From contig NZ_KB907450.1 in the NCBI RefSeq assembly GCF_000382045.1, positions 248,001 to 312,000 on the forward strand: a stretch of 64,000 nucleotides of DNA, written 5' to 3'. The DNA comes from Variovorax atrisoli 110B (GTDB taxonomy: Bacteria > Pseudomonadota > Gammaproteobacteria > Burkholderiales > Burkholderiaceae_C). This document shows, one piece after another, positions 46,822 to 57,964 of the stretch (positions are counted from its first letter, which is position 1; every line of letters begins with the position of its first letter). Below the pieces are notes generated by a model. That model was not told where the DNA came from, made no database searches, and worked only from the letters and a program-made list of their open reading frames with translations. Made by a program: the position numbers and the translations under genes.

Positions 46822-47607
46822 TTACTGCTTGATGGCGAGGTCGGGATCTTCAGACGCCCGGGCGCTGGCGCGTGCCGAGCGCGCGCTCAGGTCGGGCGCC
46901 AGGGCCTCGCGGCCGTCGAAGACGAAGCAGTCGCCCTTGTAGTGCGCGCCGCCGACTTCCTCGAAGTACTTGAGGATGCCGCCTTCGAGCTGCAGCACGT
47001 TCTCGACGCCTTCCTCGTGCATCAGGATGGCCGCCTTCTCGCAGCGGATGCCGCCGGTGCAGAAGCTCACCACCGTCTTGCCCTTGAACTCGTCGCGGTG
47101 CGCGCGCAGGGCGGGCGGGAACTCGGTGAACTTGCCGATGCGCCAGTCGATGGCGCCCTCGAAGCTGCCGTAGTCGACCTCGAAGGCGTTGCGGGTGTCG
47201 AGCAGGGCGATCTCGCGGCCCTCGTCGTCATGGCCCTGGTCGAGCCAGCGCTTGAGCGTCGGCGCGTCCACGCCGGGCGCACGGCCGGCGGCGGGGCGGA
47301 TGGCGGGGTGATCCATGCGGATGATCTCGCGCTTGAGCTTCACCAGCATGCGGCGGAACGGCTGCGCGGCAGACCAGCTTTCCTTGGCCTCGAGGTCGGC
47401 GAAGCGGGCGTCGGCACGCAGATGCGCCAGGAAGGCCCGCACGTTGTCGGCCGCTCCGGCCAGGAACATGTTGATACCTTCGGGCGCCACCAGGATGGTG
47501 CCCATGAGCTCCAGGGCCTGGGCGCGGGCGCGCAGGTCCTCGCGCAGCGCGGGGCCGTCGTCGATGGCCACGAACTTGTAGGCCGCGATATTCAAAATCT
47601 CTTGCAC
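46822..47607 (-). CDS. trhO: tRNA uridine-5-hydroxylase / rhodanese TrhO (YceA)
   Basis: A 261-residue rhodanese-domain protein. The N-terminal acylphosphatase-like part ([16 protein letters not shown]) and the rhodanese active loop [12 protein letters not shown] with Cys183 and Cys189 match YceA/TrhO, which makes 5-hydroxyuridine at position 34 of certain tRNAs using oxygen. The C-terminal 20 or so residues are polar and variable. It is divergent from dnaE. Confidence 0.92.
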   Translation of the reverse strand: MQEILNIAAYKFVAIDDGPALREDLRARAQALELMGTILVAPEGINMFLAGAADNVRAFLAHLRADARFADLEAKESWSAAQPFRRMLVKLKREIIRMDHPAIRPAAGRAPGVDAPTLKRWLDQGHDDEGREIALLDTRNAFEVDYGSFEGAIDWRIGKFTEFPPALRAHRDEFKGKTVVSFCTGGIRCEKAAILMHEEGVENVLQLEGGILKYFEEVGGAHYKGDCFVFDGREALAPDLSARSARASARASEDPDLAIKQ

Positions 47608-47742
47608 GGGGCGGGATTTTAGGTGCCGCCGGAATATCGCCCGGGTGCGGGGCCTCTGCCGGGCTCCCGCGGGGCGCCGCGGAGGGCGGTTTCAGGGATT
47701 GCCAATCCACATCGTGGAGGGCCTGCTTTCTACAATGCAGGC

Positions 47743-50700
47743 ATGTTTGTTCACCTGCGCCTACACACCGAGTTCTCCGTCGTCGACGGCACCACCCGAA
47801 TCGACGATGTCGTCAAGGCCGCTGCTGCCGACAAGCAGCCCGCGCTGGCCATCACCGACCTGAACAACCTGTTCGGGGCCGTCAAGTTCTACAAGCAGGG
47901 GCGCGGCAAGGGCGTCAAGCCGATCGTCGGCGCCGAAGTCTTCGTCGACGGGCTGGGCAAGGAGCCCGGCGCTCTGACCCGCATCGTGCTGCTGGTCCAG
48001 AACATGGAGGGCTACCTCAACCTGTCCGAACTGCTGGCGCGGGCCTGGACGCAGAACGTGGGCCGCGGCCAGTCGCAGGCGGCCTGCAAGCTCGAATGGC
48101 TGCAGGAGCTTTCGGGCGGGCTGATCGCGCTGTCGGGCGCGCAGGCGGGCCCGCTGGGGCAGCCGCTGCTGCAGGGGCAGGGCGAGCGCGCGGCGGAGCT
48201 GGCGCTGCAGCTGGCAGGCATCTTCCCGCACCGCTTCTACATCGAGCTGCAGCGCGCGGGCCGTCCCGAGGACGAGCCTCACGTGGTCGCCGCCGTGCAG
48301 CTCGCGGCCCGGCTGCACCTGCCGGTGGTCGCCACGCACCCCGTGCAGTTCGCCGCGCGGGAGGACTACGAGGCGCACGAGGCGCGCGTGTGCATCTCCG
48401 AAGGCGAGATCCTCGGCAATCCGCGCCGCGTGCGCCGCTTCACCGAGGAGCAGTACTTCAAGTCGAGTGCGGAGATGAAGGCGCTGTTCGCCGACGTGCC
48501 CAGCGCCCTGGCCAACACGGTCGAGATCGCCAAGCGCTGCAACCTCACGCTGGTGCTGGGCAAGCCGCAGCTGCCCGACTTCCCGACGCCCTTCGTCGCC
48601 GAAGGCGTGCGCATGCCGATCGACGACTTCTTCCGCCAGGAGTCCTTCGCCGGCCTGGAGCTGCGCCTGAATCACCTGTATCCCGACGAGGCCAAGCGCG
48701 ACGCCGAGCGCCCGCGCTACGTGGAGCGGCTGGAGTTCGAGATCAACACCATCCTGAAGATGGGGTTCCCGGGCTACTTCCTGATCGTGGGCGACTTCAT
48801 CCAGTGGGCCAAGAACAACGGCTGCCCGGTGGGCCCGGGCCGGGGCTCGGGTGCGGGTTCGCTCGTGGCCTACGCGCTGAAGATCACCGACCTCGACCCG
48901 CTCGAATACAAGCTGCTGTTCGAACGCTTCCTGAACCCCGAGCGCGTCTCGATGCCCGACTTCGACATCGACTTCTGCCAGGGCAACCGCGACCGCGTCA
49001 TCGACTACGTGAAGGACAAGTACGGCCGCAACGCCGTGAGCCAGATCGCCACCTTCGGCACCATGGCCGCGCGCGCGGCCATCCGCGACGTGGGCCGCGT
49101 GCTCGACATGAGCTACATGTTCTGCGACGGCATCAGCAAGCTGATCCCGAACAAGCCCGGCATGTCGGTCACGCTGCAGTATCCGCCCGAGAAGAAGATC
49201 GAGGGCGACAAGAACAACTACGCCATCGAGATGGAGCCGCAGCTCGCGGAGCGCATCGAGAAGGAAGAAGAAGTCAGGATGCTGGTCGAGCTCGCGCAGA
49301 AGCTCGAAGGCATGACCCGCAACATCGGCATGCACGCCGGCGGCGTGCTCATCGCCCCGGGCAAGCTCACCGACTTCTGCCCGCTCTACCAGCAGCCCGG
49401 CAGCGAGTCGGCCGTGAGCCAGTACGACAAGGACGACGTGGAGGCCATCGGCCTCGTGAAGTTCGACTTCCTGGGCCTGGCGACGCTCACGATCCTGGAG
49501 ATCGCGCGCGAGTTCATCATGAAGCGCCACAAGGGCCAGGAGAACTTCGCGTTCGAGAACATCCCGCTGAACGACGCGGCCACCTACCGGCTCTTCTCCG
49601 ACGGCAAGACCGAAGCCGTGTTCCAGTTTGAAAGTCGCGGCATGCAGGGCATGCTGAAGGACGCGCGCCCGACGCGCCTGGAAGACCTGATCGCGCTGAA
49701 CGCGCTGTACCGCCCGGGCCCGATGGACCTGATCCCCAGCTTCGTGGCGCGAAAGCACGGCCGCGAGGACGTGGAGTACCCGCACCCGGCAGTGGCCGAG
49801 ATGCTCTCCGAGACCTACGGGATCATGGTCTACCAGGAGCAGGTGATGCAGACGGCGCAGATCCTGGGCGGCTACTCGCTCGGCGGCGCCGACCTGCTGC
49901 GCCGCGCGATGGGCAAGAAGAAGCTCGAGGAGATGGCCGAGCACCGCGAGAAATTCCGCGCGGGCGCCCTCAAGACCCACGGCATCGAGCAGGACAAGGC
50001 CGACGAGATCTTCGACTTGATGGAGAAGTTCGCGGGCTACGGCTTCAACAAGTCGCACGCGGCCGCCTACTCGCTGCTGGCGTACCACACGGGCTGGCTC
50101 AAGGTCCACTACACGGCCGAGTTCTTCTGCGCCAACATGACCGTCGAAATGGACGACACGGACAAGCTCAAGCTGCTGTTCGAGGACGCCCAGAAGAACT
50201 TCGGCATCACCTTCGAGCCGCCGGACGTGAACCGCGGCAACTACCGCTTCGAGCCGGTCACCAACAAGGTGATCCGCTACGGCCTCGGCGCCGTCAAGGG
50301 CACCGGCCAGCTCGCGGTCGAGGCCGTGGTGCGCGCACGGGAGGAGGGCGGGCCGTTCAAGAGCCTGTACGACTTCTGCGTTCGCGTGGACCGCCAGCGC
50401 ATCAACAAGCGCACGGTGGAAGCGCTGATCAAGGCCGGCGCCTTCGACGCCATCCAGCAGAACCGCGCGGCGCTGGTCGCCTCGCTGGACCGCGCCTTCG
50501 AATTCGCCAACGCCACGGCGGCCAATGCCTCGCAGGCCGACATCTTCGGCGACTGCGAGCACGGTTCCGCCACCGCCGAGCCCGATCTCGTCGACGCCAC
50601 GCCCTGGGGCGTGAAGGAACGCCTGACGCTCGAGAAGACGGCCATCGGTTTCTATCTCTCGGGCCACCTGTTCGACGAGGTCTCGCACGAGGTGCGGCGC

Positions 50701-51261
50701 TTCTGCAAGCGCGAGATCACCGACCTGCTCGACAGCCGCGACCAGCAGGTCATCGCCGGCATCGTGAGCGACTTCCGCGTGATCAATGGCCAGCGCGGCC
50801 GGCTGGCGATCTTCAAGCTCGACGACAAGTCCGATTCCATCGAGGCCACGGCCGACGAGGCGCTCATCAACGCCAACCGCAACACGCTGAAGGACGACGA
50901 GCTGGTCATCGTCAGCGGCCGGCTGCAGCCCGCGCGCGGCGGCTTCGAGGCGCGCTTCCAGGTGCAGCAGGTGTGGGACCTGGCCTCGGCGCGCTGCCGC
51001 TTCGGCAAGTTCCTGCGCGTGGCCGTGAACGGCAAGGCGCCCGACATCGCGCGCCTGCTGAAGGACTTCCCGCCGCGCACCGAGCAGACCGAGGTGGGCG
51101 ACCTGATCCAGGGCTTGCCGGTGCGCCTGTCGATGGCGCGCGGCGGCGCGCAGGTCGAGCTGCAGCTGGGCGAGCGCGCCAAGTTCTTCCCGACCGACGC
51201 CGCGCTGGCCAGCTGGACCGCGCAGGCCGAAGCGGGCAAGGCGCTGATCGTCTACGACTGA
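47743..51261 (+). CDS. dnaE: DNA polymerase III alpha subunit DnaE
   Basis: A 1172-residue replicative polymerase. The PHP domain opens at MFVHLRLHTEFSVVDGTT. The catalytic core includes GPGRGSGAGSLVAYAL and PDFDIDF, with Asp406 and Asp408 aligned to the catalytic pair of E. coli DnaE. GFNKSHAAAYSLLAYHTGWLK, the helix-hairpin-helix region and an OB domain near the end (VIAGIVSDFRVINGQRGRLA) are present. TACAAT at 47731-47736 is a plausible -10 that would place transcription start at or next to the ATG, so a very short or absent leader is possible. Confidence 0.97.
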   Translation: MFVHLRLHTEFSVVDGTTRIDDVVKAAAADKQPALAITDLNNLFGAVKFYKQGRGKGVKPIVGAEVFVDGLGKEPGALTRIVLLVQNMEGYLNLSELLARAWTQNVGRGQSQAACKLEWLQELSGGLIALSGAQAGPLGQPLLQGQGERAAELALQLAGIFPHRFYIELQRAGRPEDEPHVVAAVQLAARLHLPVVATHPVQFAAREDYEAHEARVCISEGEILGNPRRVRRFTEEQYFKSSAEMKALFADVPSALANTVEIAKRCNLTLVLGKPQLPDFPTPFVAEGVRMPIDDFFRQESFAGLELRLNHLYPDEAKRDAERPRYVERLEFEINTILKMGFPGYFLIVGDFIQWAKNNGCPVGPGRGSGAGSLVAYALKITDLDPLEYKLLFERFLNPERVSMPDFDIDFCQGNRDRVIDYVKDKYGRNAVSQIATFGTMAARAAIRDVGRVLDMSYMFCDGISKLIPNKPGMSVTLQYPPEKKIEGDKNNYAIEMEPQLAERIEKEEEVRMLVELAQKLEGMTRNIGMHAGGVLIAPGKLTDFCPLYQQPGSESAVSQYDKDDVEAIGLVKFDFLGLATLTILEIAREFIMKRHKGQENFAFENIPLNDAATYRLFSDGKTEAVFQFESRGMQGMLKDARPTRLEDLIALNALYRPGPMDLIPSFVARKHGREDVEYPHPAVAEMLSETYGIMVYQEQVMQTAQILGGYSLGGADLLRRAMGKKKLEEMAEHREKFRAGALKTHGIEQDKADEIFDLMEKFAGYGFNKSHAAAYSLLAYHTGWLKVHYTAEFFCANMTVEMDDTDKLKLLFEDAQKNFGITFEPPDVNRGNYRFEPVTNKVIRYGLGAVKGTGQLAVEAVVRAREEGGPFKSLYDFCVRVDRQRINKRTVEALIKAGAFDAIQQNRAALVASLDRAFEFANATAANASQADIFGDCEHGSATAEPDLVDATPWGVKERLTLEKTAIGFYLSGHLFDEVSHEVRRFCKREITDLLDSRDQQVIAGIVSDFRVINGQRGRLAIFKLDDKSDSIEATADEALINANRNTLKDDELVIVSGRLQPARGGFEARFQVQQVWDLASARCRFGKFLRVAVNGKAPDIARLLKDFPPRTEQTEVGDLIQGLPVRLSMARGGAQVELQLGERAKFFPTDAALASWTAQAEAGKALIVYD

Positions 51262-51365
51262 CTTTCCTCCGCGCGACGGCAAGTGCCCGGCAGGCGTGGG
51301 CTCTTTGGAGCCCTGACTACGATGCCTCCTGCATTTCAACCGTGAAGCACAAGGAGGATTCCGTC

Positions 51366-51776
51366 ATGAAGAAGCAGTCTCTCGTCGTCGCCTCGGCTCT
51401 GGCGCTGACCCTGGCATTGCCGTTCGCCGCCTCGGCCCAGTACACCGGCCCGAGCACCCAGCCGGCCGCCGCGTCGGGCACGCCCTATGCCGGTCCGAGC
51501 ACCGTGCCGGCGATGACAGTCAAGCAGTTGCTGGACACCGGCAAGGACGACCAGTACGTCACGCTGCGCGGCTTCATCGTGTCGCACGACGGCGGCGAGC
51601 ACTACACCTTCGCCGACGAGACCGGCCGCATCAAGGCGGAGATCGATGCCAAGCATTTCCCGGCGGGCGTGAAGATCGACGACAAGGTGCGCGTGGAGGT
51701 CACGGGCGAGTTCGACAAGGACCTGATCGGCAGCAAGGTCGAGCTCGACGTGAAGCGGCTCAGCGTGCTGCGCTGA
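51366..51776 (+). CDS. NirD/YgiW/YdeI-family periplasmic stress protein (BOF domain)
   Basis: A 136-residue exported protein. Signal peptide residues 1 to about 24 (ending FAASA), two short YTGPST/YAGPST repeats, then a bacterial OB fold (VTLRGFIVSHDGGEHYTFADETGRIKAEID, VRVEVTGEFDKDLIGSKVELDVK). YgiW-type proteins are linked to oxidative or cationic-peptide stress. An AAGGAGG site fixes the start. No qseBC pair, its common neighbour in enterobacteria, is adjacent. Confidence 0.87.
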   Translation: MKKQSLVVASALALTLALPFAASAQYTGPSTQPAAASGTPYAGPSTVPAMTVKQLLDTGKDDQYVTLRGFIVSHDGGEHYTFADETGRIKAEIDAKHFPAGVKIDDKVRVEVTGEFDKDLIGSKVELDVKRLSVLR

Positions 51777-51798
51777 CCTCGGTCCCGGCCAGGCGGCC

Positions 51799-53529
51799 TC
51801 AGTGCGCCATCGGCGTCACGGCGAGGTCGGGCACCACGTTCATGATGCGCAGCGTCTGCTGCACCACCTGGCTGAACACCGGCGCCGCCACGAGGCCGCC
51901 GAAGTACTTGCCGGCGCTGGGCTCGTCGACCATCACCGCGACGATGATGCGCGGCTTGTCGATCGGCGACATGCCCGTGTACCAGGCCCGGTACTTGTTG
52001 CTCGCGTAGCCCTTGCCCACCTGCTTGTGCGCAGTGCCGGTCTTGCCGCCCACCGAGTAGCCCACCGTCTGCGCGAGCGGCGCCGTGCCGCCGGGCGCGG
52101 CCGCCATGTGCATCATCTGGCGCACCTCGCTGGCGACCAGCGGCGAGAACACCCGCACGCCTGGAGGCTCCTCCCCCTGGTTCTTCAGCAGGCTGATGGG
52201 GATCACCTCGCCGTCATGCGCGAAGGCCGTGTAGGCGTGCGCGATCTGGAAGAGCGAGGCCGACAGCCCGTAGCCGTAGGACATGGTGGCCTGCTCGATC
52301 GGGCGCCATGACTTCCACGGCCGCAGTCGGCCGGTCACAGCGCCCGGGAAGGTGGTCTGCGGCTTCTGGCCGATGCCCACCGCGGTGAGCGAGTTCCACA
52401 TCTCCTGCGCCGACATGCGCTGCGAGATCTTGGTGGCGCCCACGTTGCTCGACTTCTGGATCACCCCCTCGACCGTGAGCACGCCGAAGTTCTCGTCGTC
52501 GTGGATGGTCGCGCCCGACACCGTGATGCGCCCCGGGTTGGTGTCGATGATGGTCTTGGGCGTGACGCGGCCCAGTTGCAGCGCGGTGGCGACGGTGATG
52601 GGCTTCATCGTCGAGCCGGGCTCGAACACGTCCGTCATCGCGCGGTTGCGCAACTGCTCGCCCGTGAGGCTGCGGCGGTCGTTGGGGTCGTAGCTCGGGT
52701 AGTTGGCCATCGCCAGCAGCTCGCCGGTCTGTGCGTCGACCACGACCACGCTGCCGGCGCGCGCCTTGTTTGCGACCACGGCGTCGCGGATCTTCTCGTA
52801 CGCCACGAACTGCACCTGGTCGTCGATGCTCAGCTGGATGTCGTGTCCCGGCGTGGGCGGCACCTGGTCCTCGGTGTCCTCGATGATGTGGCCCAGCCGG
52901 TCCTTCAGCACGTGGCGCGAGCCGGCCTTGCCGGCCAGCTCGTGGTCGAAGGCCAGCTCGACGCCTTCCTGGCCGATGTCCTCCACGTTGGTGAAGCCCG
53001 CCAGGTGCGCCGCCGCCTCGCCCTCGGGGTACTGCCGGCGGTAGTCGCGGCGCAGGTAGATCCCCTTGATGTCGAGCGCCGCGACCTGCTTGGCGATGGG
53101 CTCGTCGACCTGGCGCTTGATCCAGACGAAACTCTTGTCCTCGTCCTCGAGCTTCTTGTCGAAGTCCTTCTGCGGCATGCCGAGCAGCTTGGCGGCCTGC
53201 TTGAGCTTCTCCTGCGTGGCCGGGTCGTTGCGCTCGATGTCTTCGGGAATGGCCCAGATGCTGGGAGCGGGAATGTCCGATGCCAGGATCAGGCCGTGCC
53301 TATCGAGGATGCGGCCCCGGTTGGCAGGCAGTTCCAGCGTGCGCTGGTAGCGGACCTCGCCCTGGTGCTGGAAGAAGTCGTTGGCGAAGATCTGGACGTA
53401 GGCCGCGCGTCCGGCGAGCAGCACGAAGCCGAATGCGACGCTGGCCACGATGAACTTGCTGCGCCACACGGGGGTGGGGCTGGCCAGCAGGGGACTGCTG
53501 CCATAGCGGATGCGGCCGTTGGGGGTCAT
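51799..53529 (-). CDS. FtsI/PBP3-type peptidoglycan transpeptidase
   Basis: A 576-residue class B penicillin-binding protein with a membrane anchor near residues 27-48, a dimerisation-type domain (PANRGRILDRHG) and a transpeptidase domain. The active-site motifs are STMK (Ser306-Lys309), SSN (360-362) and KTGT (496-499). It crosslinks peptidoglycan during septation or growth. It is not in a dcw cluster (no mraW, ftsL or murE nearby) but follows tolA, so it may be a second FtsI-type enzyme rather than the essential copy. Confidence 0.88.
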   Translation of the reverse strand: MTPNGRIRYGSSPLLASPTPVWRSKFIVASVAFGFVLLAGRAAYVQIFANDFFQHQGEVRYQRTLELPANRGRILDRHGLILASDIPAPSIWAIPEDIERNDPATQEKLKQAAKLLGMPQKDFDKKLEDEDKSFVWIKRQVDEPIAKQVAALDIKGIYLRRDYRRQYPEGEAAAHLAGFTNVEDIGQEGVELAFDHELAGKAGSRHVLKDRLGHIIEDTEDQVPPTPGHDIQLSIDDQVQFVAYEKIRDAVVANKARAGSVVVVDAQTGELLAMANYPSYDPNDRRSLTGEQLRNRAMTDVFEPGSTMKPITVATALQLGRVTPKTIIDTNPGRITVSGATIHDDENFGVLTVEGVIQKSSNVGATKISQRMSAQEMWNSLTAVGIGQKPQTTFPGAVTGRLRPWKSWRPIEQATMSYGYGLSASLFQIAHAYTAFAHDGEVIPISLLKNQGEEPPGVRVFSPLVASEVRQMMHMAAAPGGTAPLAQTVGYSVGGKTGTAHKQVGKGYASNKYRAWYTGMSPIDKPRIIVAVMVDEPSAGKYFGGLVAAPVFSQVVQQTLRIMNVVPDLAVTPMAH

Positions 53530-53546
53530 GAGCCCTGATTATCGAG

Positions 53547-53574
53547 TTCCGGGTGACGTGCAAGTCACCCGGAA
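53547..53574. other. 11-bp perfect hairpin between tolA and the FtsI-type gene
   Basis: TTCCGGGTGAC/GTCACCCGGAA encloses a six-base loop. It lies after tolA and before the FtsI-type gene on the minus strand, without the T run of a classic terminator, so it may weaken read-through or protect an mRNA end. Confidence 0.6.
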
Positions 53575-53615
53575 GGGCCCCGTTTTCTTAGCTGCGCGTT
53601 AGGGGCGCAGGGAAA

Positions 53616-54533
53616 TCAGCGCTTGGGCCGCAGCGTGACGATCAGCGACGGGAAGATTCGGCCGTCGGTGTCGCGCGGGAGCTTGTCGGTCTTGCGCAGG
53701 CCGCGCTCGGCAGCGTCGTCCCAACCAGGCAGGCCGCTCGACTTGCTGAGCTTCACGCCGACGATGGTGCCGTCGGGCGCCAGGTTCACCTCGAACTCCG
53801 CCGCCGGGTTGCCGTTCACGGTGTCGGCATCGGGGAAGGTGATGTTCGGGCGCACCGCTGCGGCGATGCGGCCGGCATAGCCGCTCGACGGACCGGAGCT
53901 GCGCTGGGCCGTGCCGCGCGAGTCGTCGCTGCCGGTGGCGTTGGCCAGGCCCTGCATGCGCTTGAGAGCGGCGGCGCGGTCGGCGGCCGCCTGTTTCGCG
54001 GCAGCTTCGGCCTTCTTCTGCTCGGCCAGCTTGGCTTCGGCCTCCTGCTGCTTCTTCTGCTCGGCCAGCTTCTTCTGCTGTTCCTTCTTGCGCTCGGCCT
54101 CTTCCTCGGCGCGCTGCTTGGCTTCCAGCTCCTTCTTCTTCTGCTGTTGCTGGCGTTCGAGCTCGCGTTCCTGCTGTTCCTTCTGCTCCTTGAGCTTCTT
54201 CTCGCGTTCGAGGGCGATGTCCGGGGCCTTGGGTGCAGGAGCGGGCTCTGGCGCCTTCGCAGCCGGAGGAGGCGGCGGCGCAGGGGCGGGCGGCGGCGGC
54301 GCGGGAACCGGGGTGGGGGCCGGCGGCGCCTGCAGGCGAGGGGCCGCCTGCTGGACCGTGGACGACCACAGCTCCGCGTCGACCGCGCCTTCGTCGGCGT
54401 CGCTGCGCCAGCGCACGCCCCAGGTCAGCGCCGCGATCAGCAGGCCGTGGGCGATGAGCGCCAGCACCAGGGCACGCAGCGTGCCGCGCTGCGGCGGCGG
54501 TGCGAACTCGGGGCGATCCAGTGCGAGCGACAT
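53616..54533 (-). CDS. tolA: Cell-envelope protein TolA
   Basis: A 305-residue TolA. One N-terminal membrane helix (LRALVLALIAHGLLIAALTWGV) leads to a proline-rich linker, a long Lys/Glu/Gln/Ala helical rod (about residues 105-205) and a C-terminal TonB/TolA-like domain (ITFPDADTVNGNPAAEFEV, PRDTDGRIFPSLIV). It links the TolQR motor to Pal/TolB at the division site. It starts three bases after tolR. Confidence 0.93.
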   Translation of the reverse strand: MSLALDRPEFAPPPQRGTLRALVLALIAHGLLIAALTWGVRWRSDADEGAVDAELWSSTVQQAAPRLQAPPAPTPVPAPPPPAPAPPPPPAAKAPEPAPAPKAPDIALEREKKLKEQKEQQERELERQQQQKKKELEAKQRAEEEAERKKEQQKKLAEQKKQQEAEAKLAEQKKAEAAAKQAAADRAAALKRMQGLANATGSDDSRGTAQRSSGPSSGYAGRIAAAVRPNITFPDADTVNGNPAAEFEVNLAPDGTIVGVKLSKSSGLPGWDDAAERGLRKTDKLPRDTDGRIFPSLIVTLRPKR

Positions 54534-54536
54534 GCC

Positions 54537-54974
<438 letters not shown>

Positions 54975-54989
54975 GGGCTGCGCCTCCGT

Positions 54990-55705
<716 letters not shown>

Positions 55706-55709
<4 letters not shown>

Positions 55710-56164
55710 GGCTTGAAAGTTTGAGTCATGGAGCCGCTGTAGCGCTCGAGGGTTCCCGTCACCTGTTTCGGGATGCGTGCTGGCCGCAGCGTGGCTGCGT
55801 CCACCCATCCGATGCGGATCGTGCCTTCGCACAGCAGGACGGGTTCGGAGGCCCCCGTTCGCTCCTGCTCTGTTTTCGATAGCACGCGTTGTCCGATTAT
55901 CAACGAGGCAGTTCCCAACTGTCGAAGTTCGGCAGTCACGAGCAGTTCATCGTCCAGCCGCGAGGGCCGATGGTATTTGAGCTGGGTCTCGCTCACCACG
56001 AACTGGCCGCCGGTTTCCTCGCGCAGCTTGCGCTGCTCCACGCCCAGCGAGCGCAGCCATTCGGTGCGGCCGCGCTCCATGAACTTCAGGTAGTTGGCAT
56101 AGAAAACGATGCCGCCGGCGTCGGTGTCTTCCCAGTAGACGCGGATCGGAAACGCGTAGCTCAT
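55706..56164 (-). CDS. ybgC: Acyl-CoA thioesterase YbgC
   Basis: A 152-residue hot-dog thioesterase with the 4HBT motif VYWEDTDAGGIVFYANYLKFMERGR (catalytic Asp in this block). It is the usual first gene of tol-pal clusters, where it may act on acyl-ACP or phospholipid intermediates. It overlaps both neighbours by four bases. Confidence 0.94.
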
Positions 56165-57357
56165 CGCGCCCGGTTCTCTGCCATCTCGCGCAGGCGCTCG
56201 ATGGATTCCTGCAGGTGAGCCATCGAGCTGGCGGTGGAGAAGCGGACGAACTTCGCGGTCTCGGCGGTGCCGAAGTCGCGACCGGGCGTGACGGCGACGT
56301 GCGCGCGCTTCATCGTTTCGAAGGCGAAGTCCCAGCTGCCCGAGATGCCGAGCTTCTCGGCGAAGGACGTGCAGTCGGCCCAGGCGTAGAAGGCGCCGTC
56401 GGGAACCACGGGCACGTTCAGGCCCAGCGCATTGAGCTGCGGAATGAACCAGTCGCGACGCGCCTTGAATTCGGCGCGGCGGCGTTCGTACTCGGCGATG
56501 CTCTCGTCCTCGAAGCAGGCCAGCGCCGCGTACTGCGACACGGTGCTCGCGCAGATGAAGAGGTTCTGCGCCAGCCGCTCGACCACGGGCACCAGCACTT
56601 CGGGCACCACCAGCCAGCCCAGGCGCCAGCCGGTCATGTTGAAGTACTTGCTGAAGCTGTTGATGCTGATGACGTTCTCGTCGATGGCCAGCGCGGTCTG
56701 CCCGAAGGCGTCGTCGTAGGAGAGGCCCAGGTAGATCTCGTCGATCAGCGTGATGCCACCGCGCTTCGACACCACCTCGTGGATGCGGCGCAGCTCATCT
56801 GGCGCAATGGAGGTGCCCGTCGGGTTCGAGGGCGATGCCAGCAGCACGCCGCGCGTCCTGTCGGTCCAGGCGGCCTCGACCTTGGCGGCCGTGAGCTGGA
56901 AGCGCTCCTCGGCCGTGGTCGGCAGCAGCACCGCCTTGCCCTCGGCAGCGCTCACGAAGTGGCGGTTGCACGGGTAGCTCGGGTCGGGCATCAGGATCTC
57001 GTCGCCCGACTCGATCAGCGCCAGGCAGGCCAGCTGCAGCGCGGCGGAGGCACCTGCGGTGACGACGATGCGGCGCGCCGGCACGTCCACGTTGAAGCGC
57101 TGGCGGTACCAGGCGCTGATGCGTTCGCGAAGATGGTCGAGGCCGGTGGCCTGCGTGTACTGCGTGGCGCCGGCACGCACCGCGCGGGCGGCGGCTTCCT
57201 GGACCAGCGGCGGGGCGGTGAAGTCGGGCTCGCCGATGTTCAGGAAGATCATCGGCCGGTCGGTGTGCGCGACCTCGCGGGCGAGCACGCCCGCGGCCTT
57301 GGCCACTTCCATCACGTAGAAGGGCTCGATGCGCTGCGCGCGCGTGGAAATTCTCAT
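56161..57357 (-). CDS. PLP-dependent aminotransferase, class I/II
   Basis: A 398-residue fold-type I aminotransferase starting at MRISTRAQRI (57357). The PLP lysine is Lys237 in SFSKYFNMTGWRLGW; SPSNPTG, DEIYLGLSYD and the C-terminal Arg in VRFSTASS are present. It resembles AspC/AlaC-type enzymes; the amino donor is not predicted. It overlaps ybgC by four bases, so a metabolic enzyme is coupled to the tol operon. Confidence 0.88.
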   Translation of the reverse strand: MRISTRAQRIEPFYVMEVAKAAGVLAREVAHTDRPMIFLNIGEPDFTAPPLVQEAAARAVRAGATQYTQATGLDHLRERISAWYRQRFNVDVPARRIVVTAGASAALQLACLALIESGDEILMPDPSYPCNRHFVSAAEGKAVLLPTTAEERFQLTAAKVEAAWTDRTRGVLLASPSNPTGTSIAPDELRRIHEVVSKRGGITLIDEIYLGLSYDDAFGQTALAIDENVISINSFSKYFNMTGWRLGWLVVPEVLVPVVERLAQNLFICASTVSQYAALACFEDESIAEYERRRAEFKARRDWFIPQLNALGLNVPVVPDGAFYAWADCTSFAEKLGISGSWDFAFETMKRAHVAVTPGRDFGTAETAKFVRFSTASSMAHLQESIERLREMAENRAR

Positions 57358-57409
57358 CGCACCCCCTGGCTGCGGCGCTGTGCGCCTGCGGTCGGCCGAG
57401 CGGCGCCGC

Positions 57410-57964
57410 TCATGCCCTTGCTTTTCCGGAAGCCCGGTCGGCTTCGACCTCGAGCGGGCGAAGCTGCGGCGCCAGGCCGTTGAGCACGGCATTCACGTAC
57501 TTGTGGCCGTCGGTGCCGCCGAATTCCTTGGCGAGTTCGATGCACTCGTTGAGCACCACGCGCCAGGGCACGTCGGGGCAGTTCTGGAATTCGTAGACGC
57601 CGATCCACATCACGGCATGCTCGATCGGCGAGATCTCTTCGAACTTGCGGTCGAGCAGCGGGCGGATCAGCGCGTCGAGCTGCTCGGCGCCCTCGATGGA
57701 GCCGTGCAGCAGCGCGTCGTAGTGCAGCGCGTCGGCCTTGTGGAAGCCGGCGAGGTCGCGCGTGAAGTGGTCGATGTCGGTCGGGTCGTTGCGGCCCACC
57801 AGGTGCTGGTAGAGCGCCTGCAGCGCGAACTCGCGCGCACGGGTGCGGTTCGACTTGGCCGAAGCCTTGCGCGCGCCGGTGCTGGTGAGGCCCACGCGCG
57901 ACTGCTTGGGCTTTTCGCCGGTGGCCTTCAGGGCCTTGAGGGACTTGGAGCTGTCTTCGGTCAT
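57410..57964 (-). CDS. nusB: Transcription antitermination factor NusB
   Basis: A 184-residue NusB: a basic, poorly conserved leader of about 38 residues, then [19 protein letters not shown] and the helical fold ending [18 protein letters not shown]. It binds boxA RNA with NusE for rRNA transcription. It overlaps ribH by four bases, the classical ribH-nusB coupling. Confidence 0.95.
   Translation of the reverse strand: MTEDSSKSLKALKATGEKPKQSRVGLTSTGARKASAKSNRTRAREFALQALYQHLVGRNDPTDIDHFTRDLAGFHKADALHYDALLHGSIEGAEQLDALIRPLLDRKFEEISPIEHAVMWIGVYEFQNCPDVPWRVVLNECIELAKEFGGTDGHKYVNAVLNGLAPQLRPLEVEADRASGKARA

Noticed and set aside
51298-51313. GGGCTC-TTTG-GAGCCC hairpin after dnaE as terminator
   Set aside because: The stem has only six pairs and no T run follows, so termination is not supported.
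47761-51339. A nearly 1200-codon open frame opposite dnaE
   Set aside because: Its translation is His/Gln/Arg-rich with no domain pattern; dnaE on the other strand is complete and conserved.
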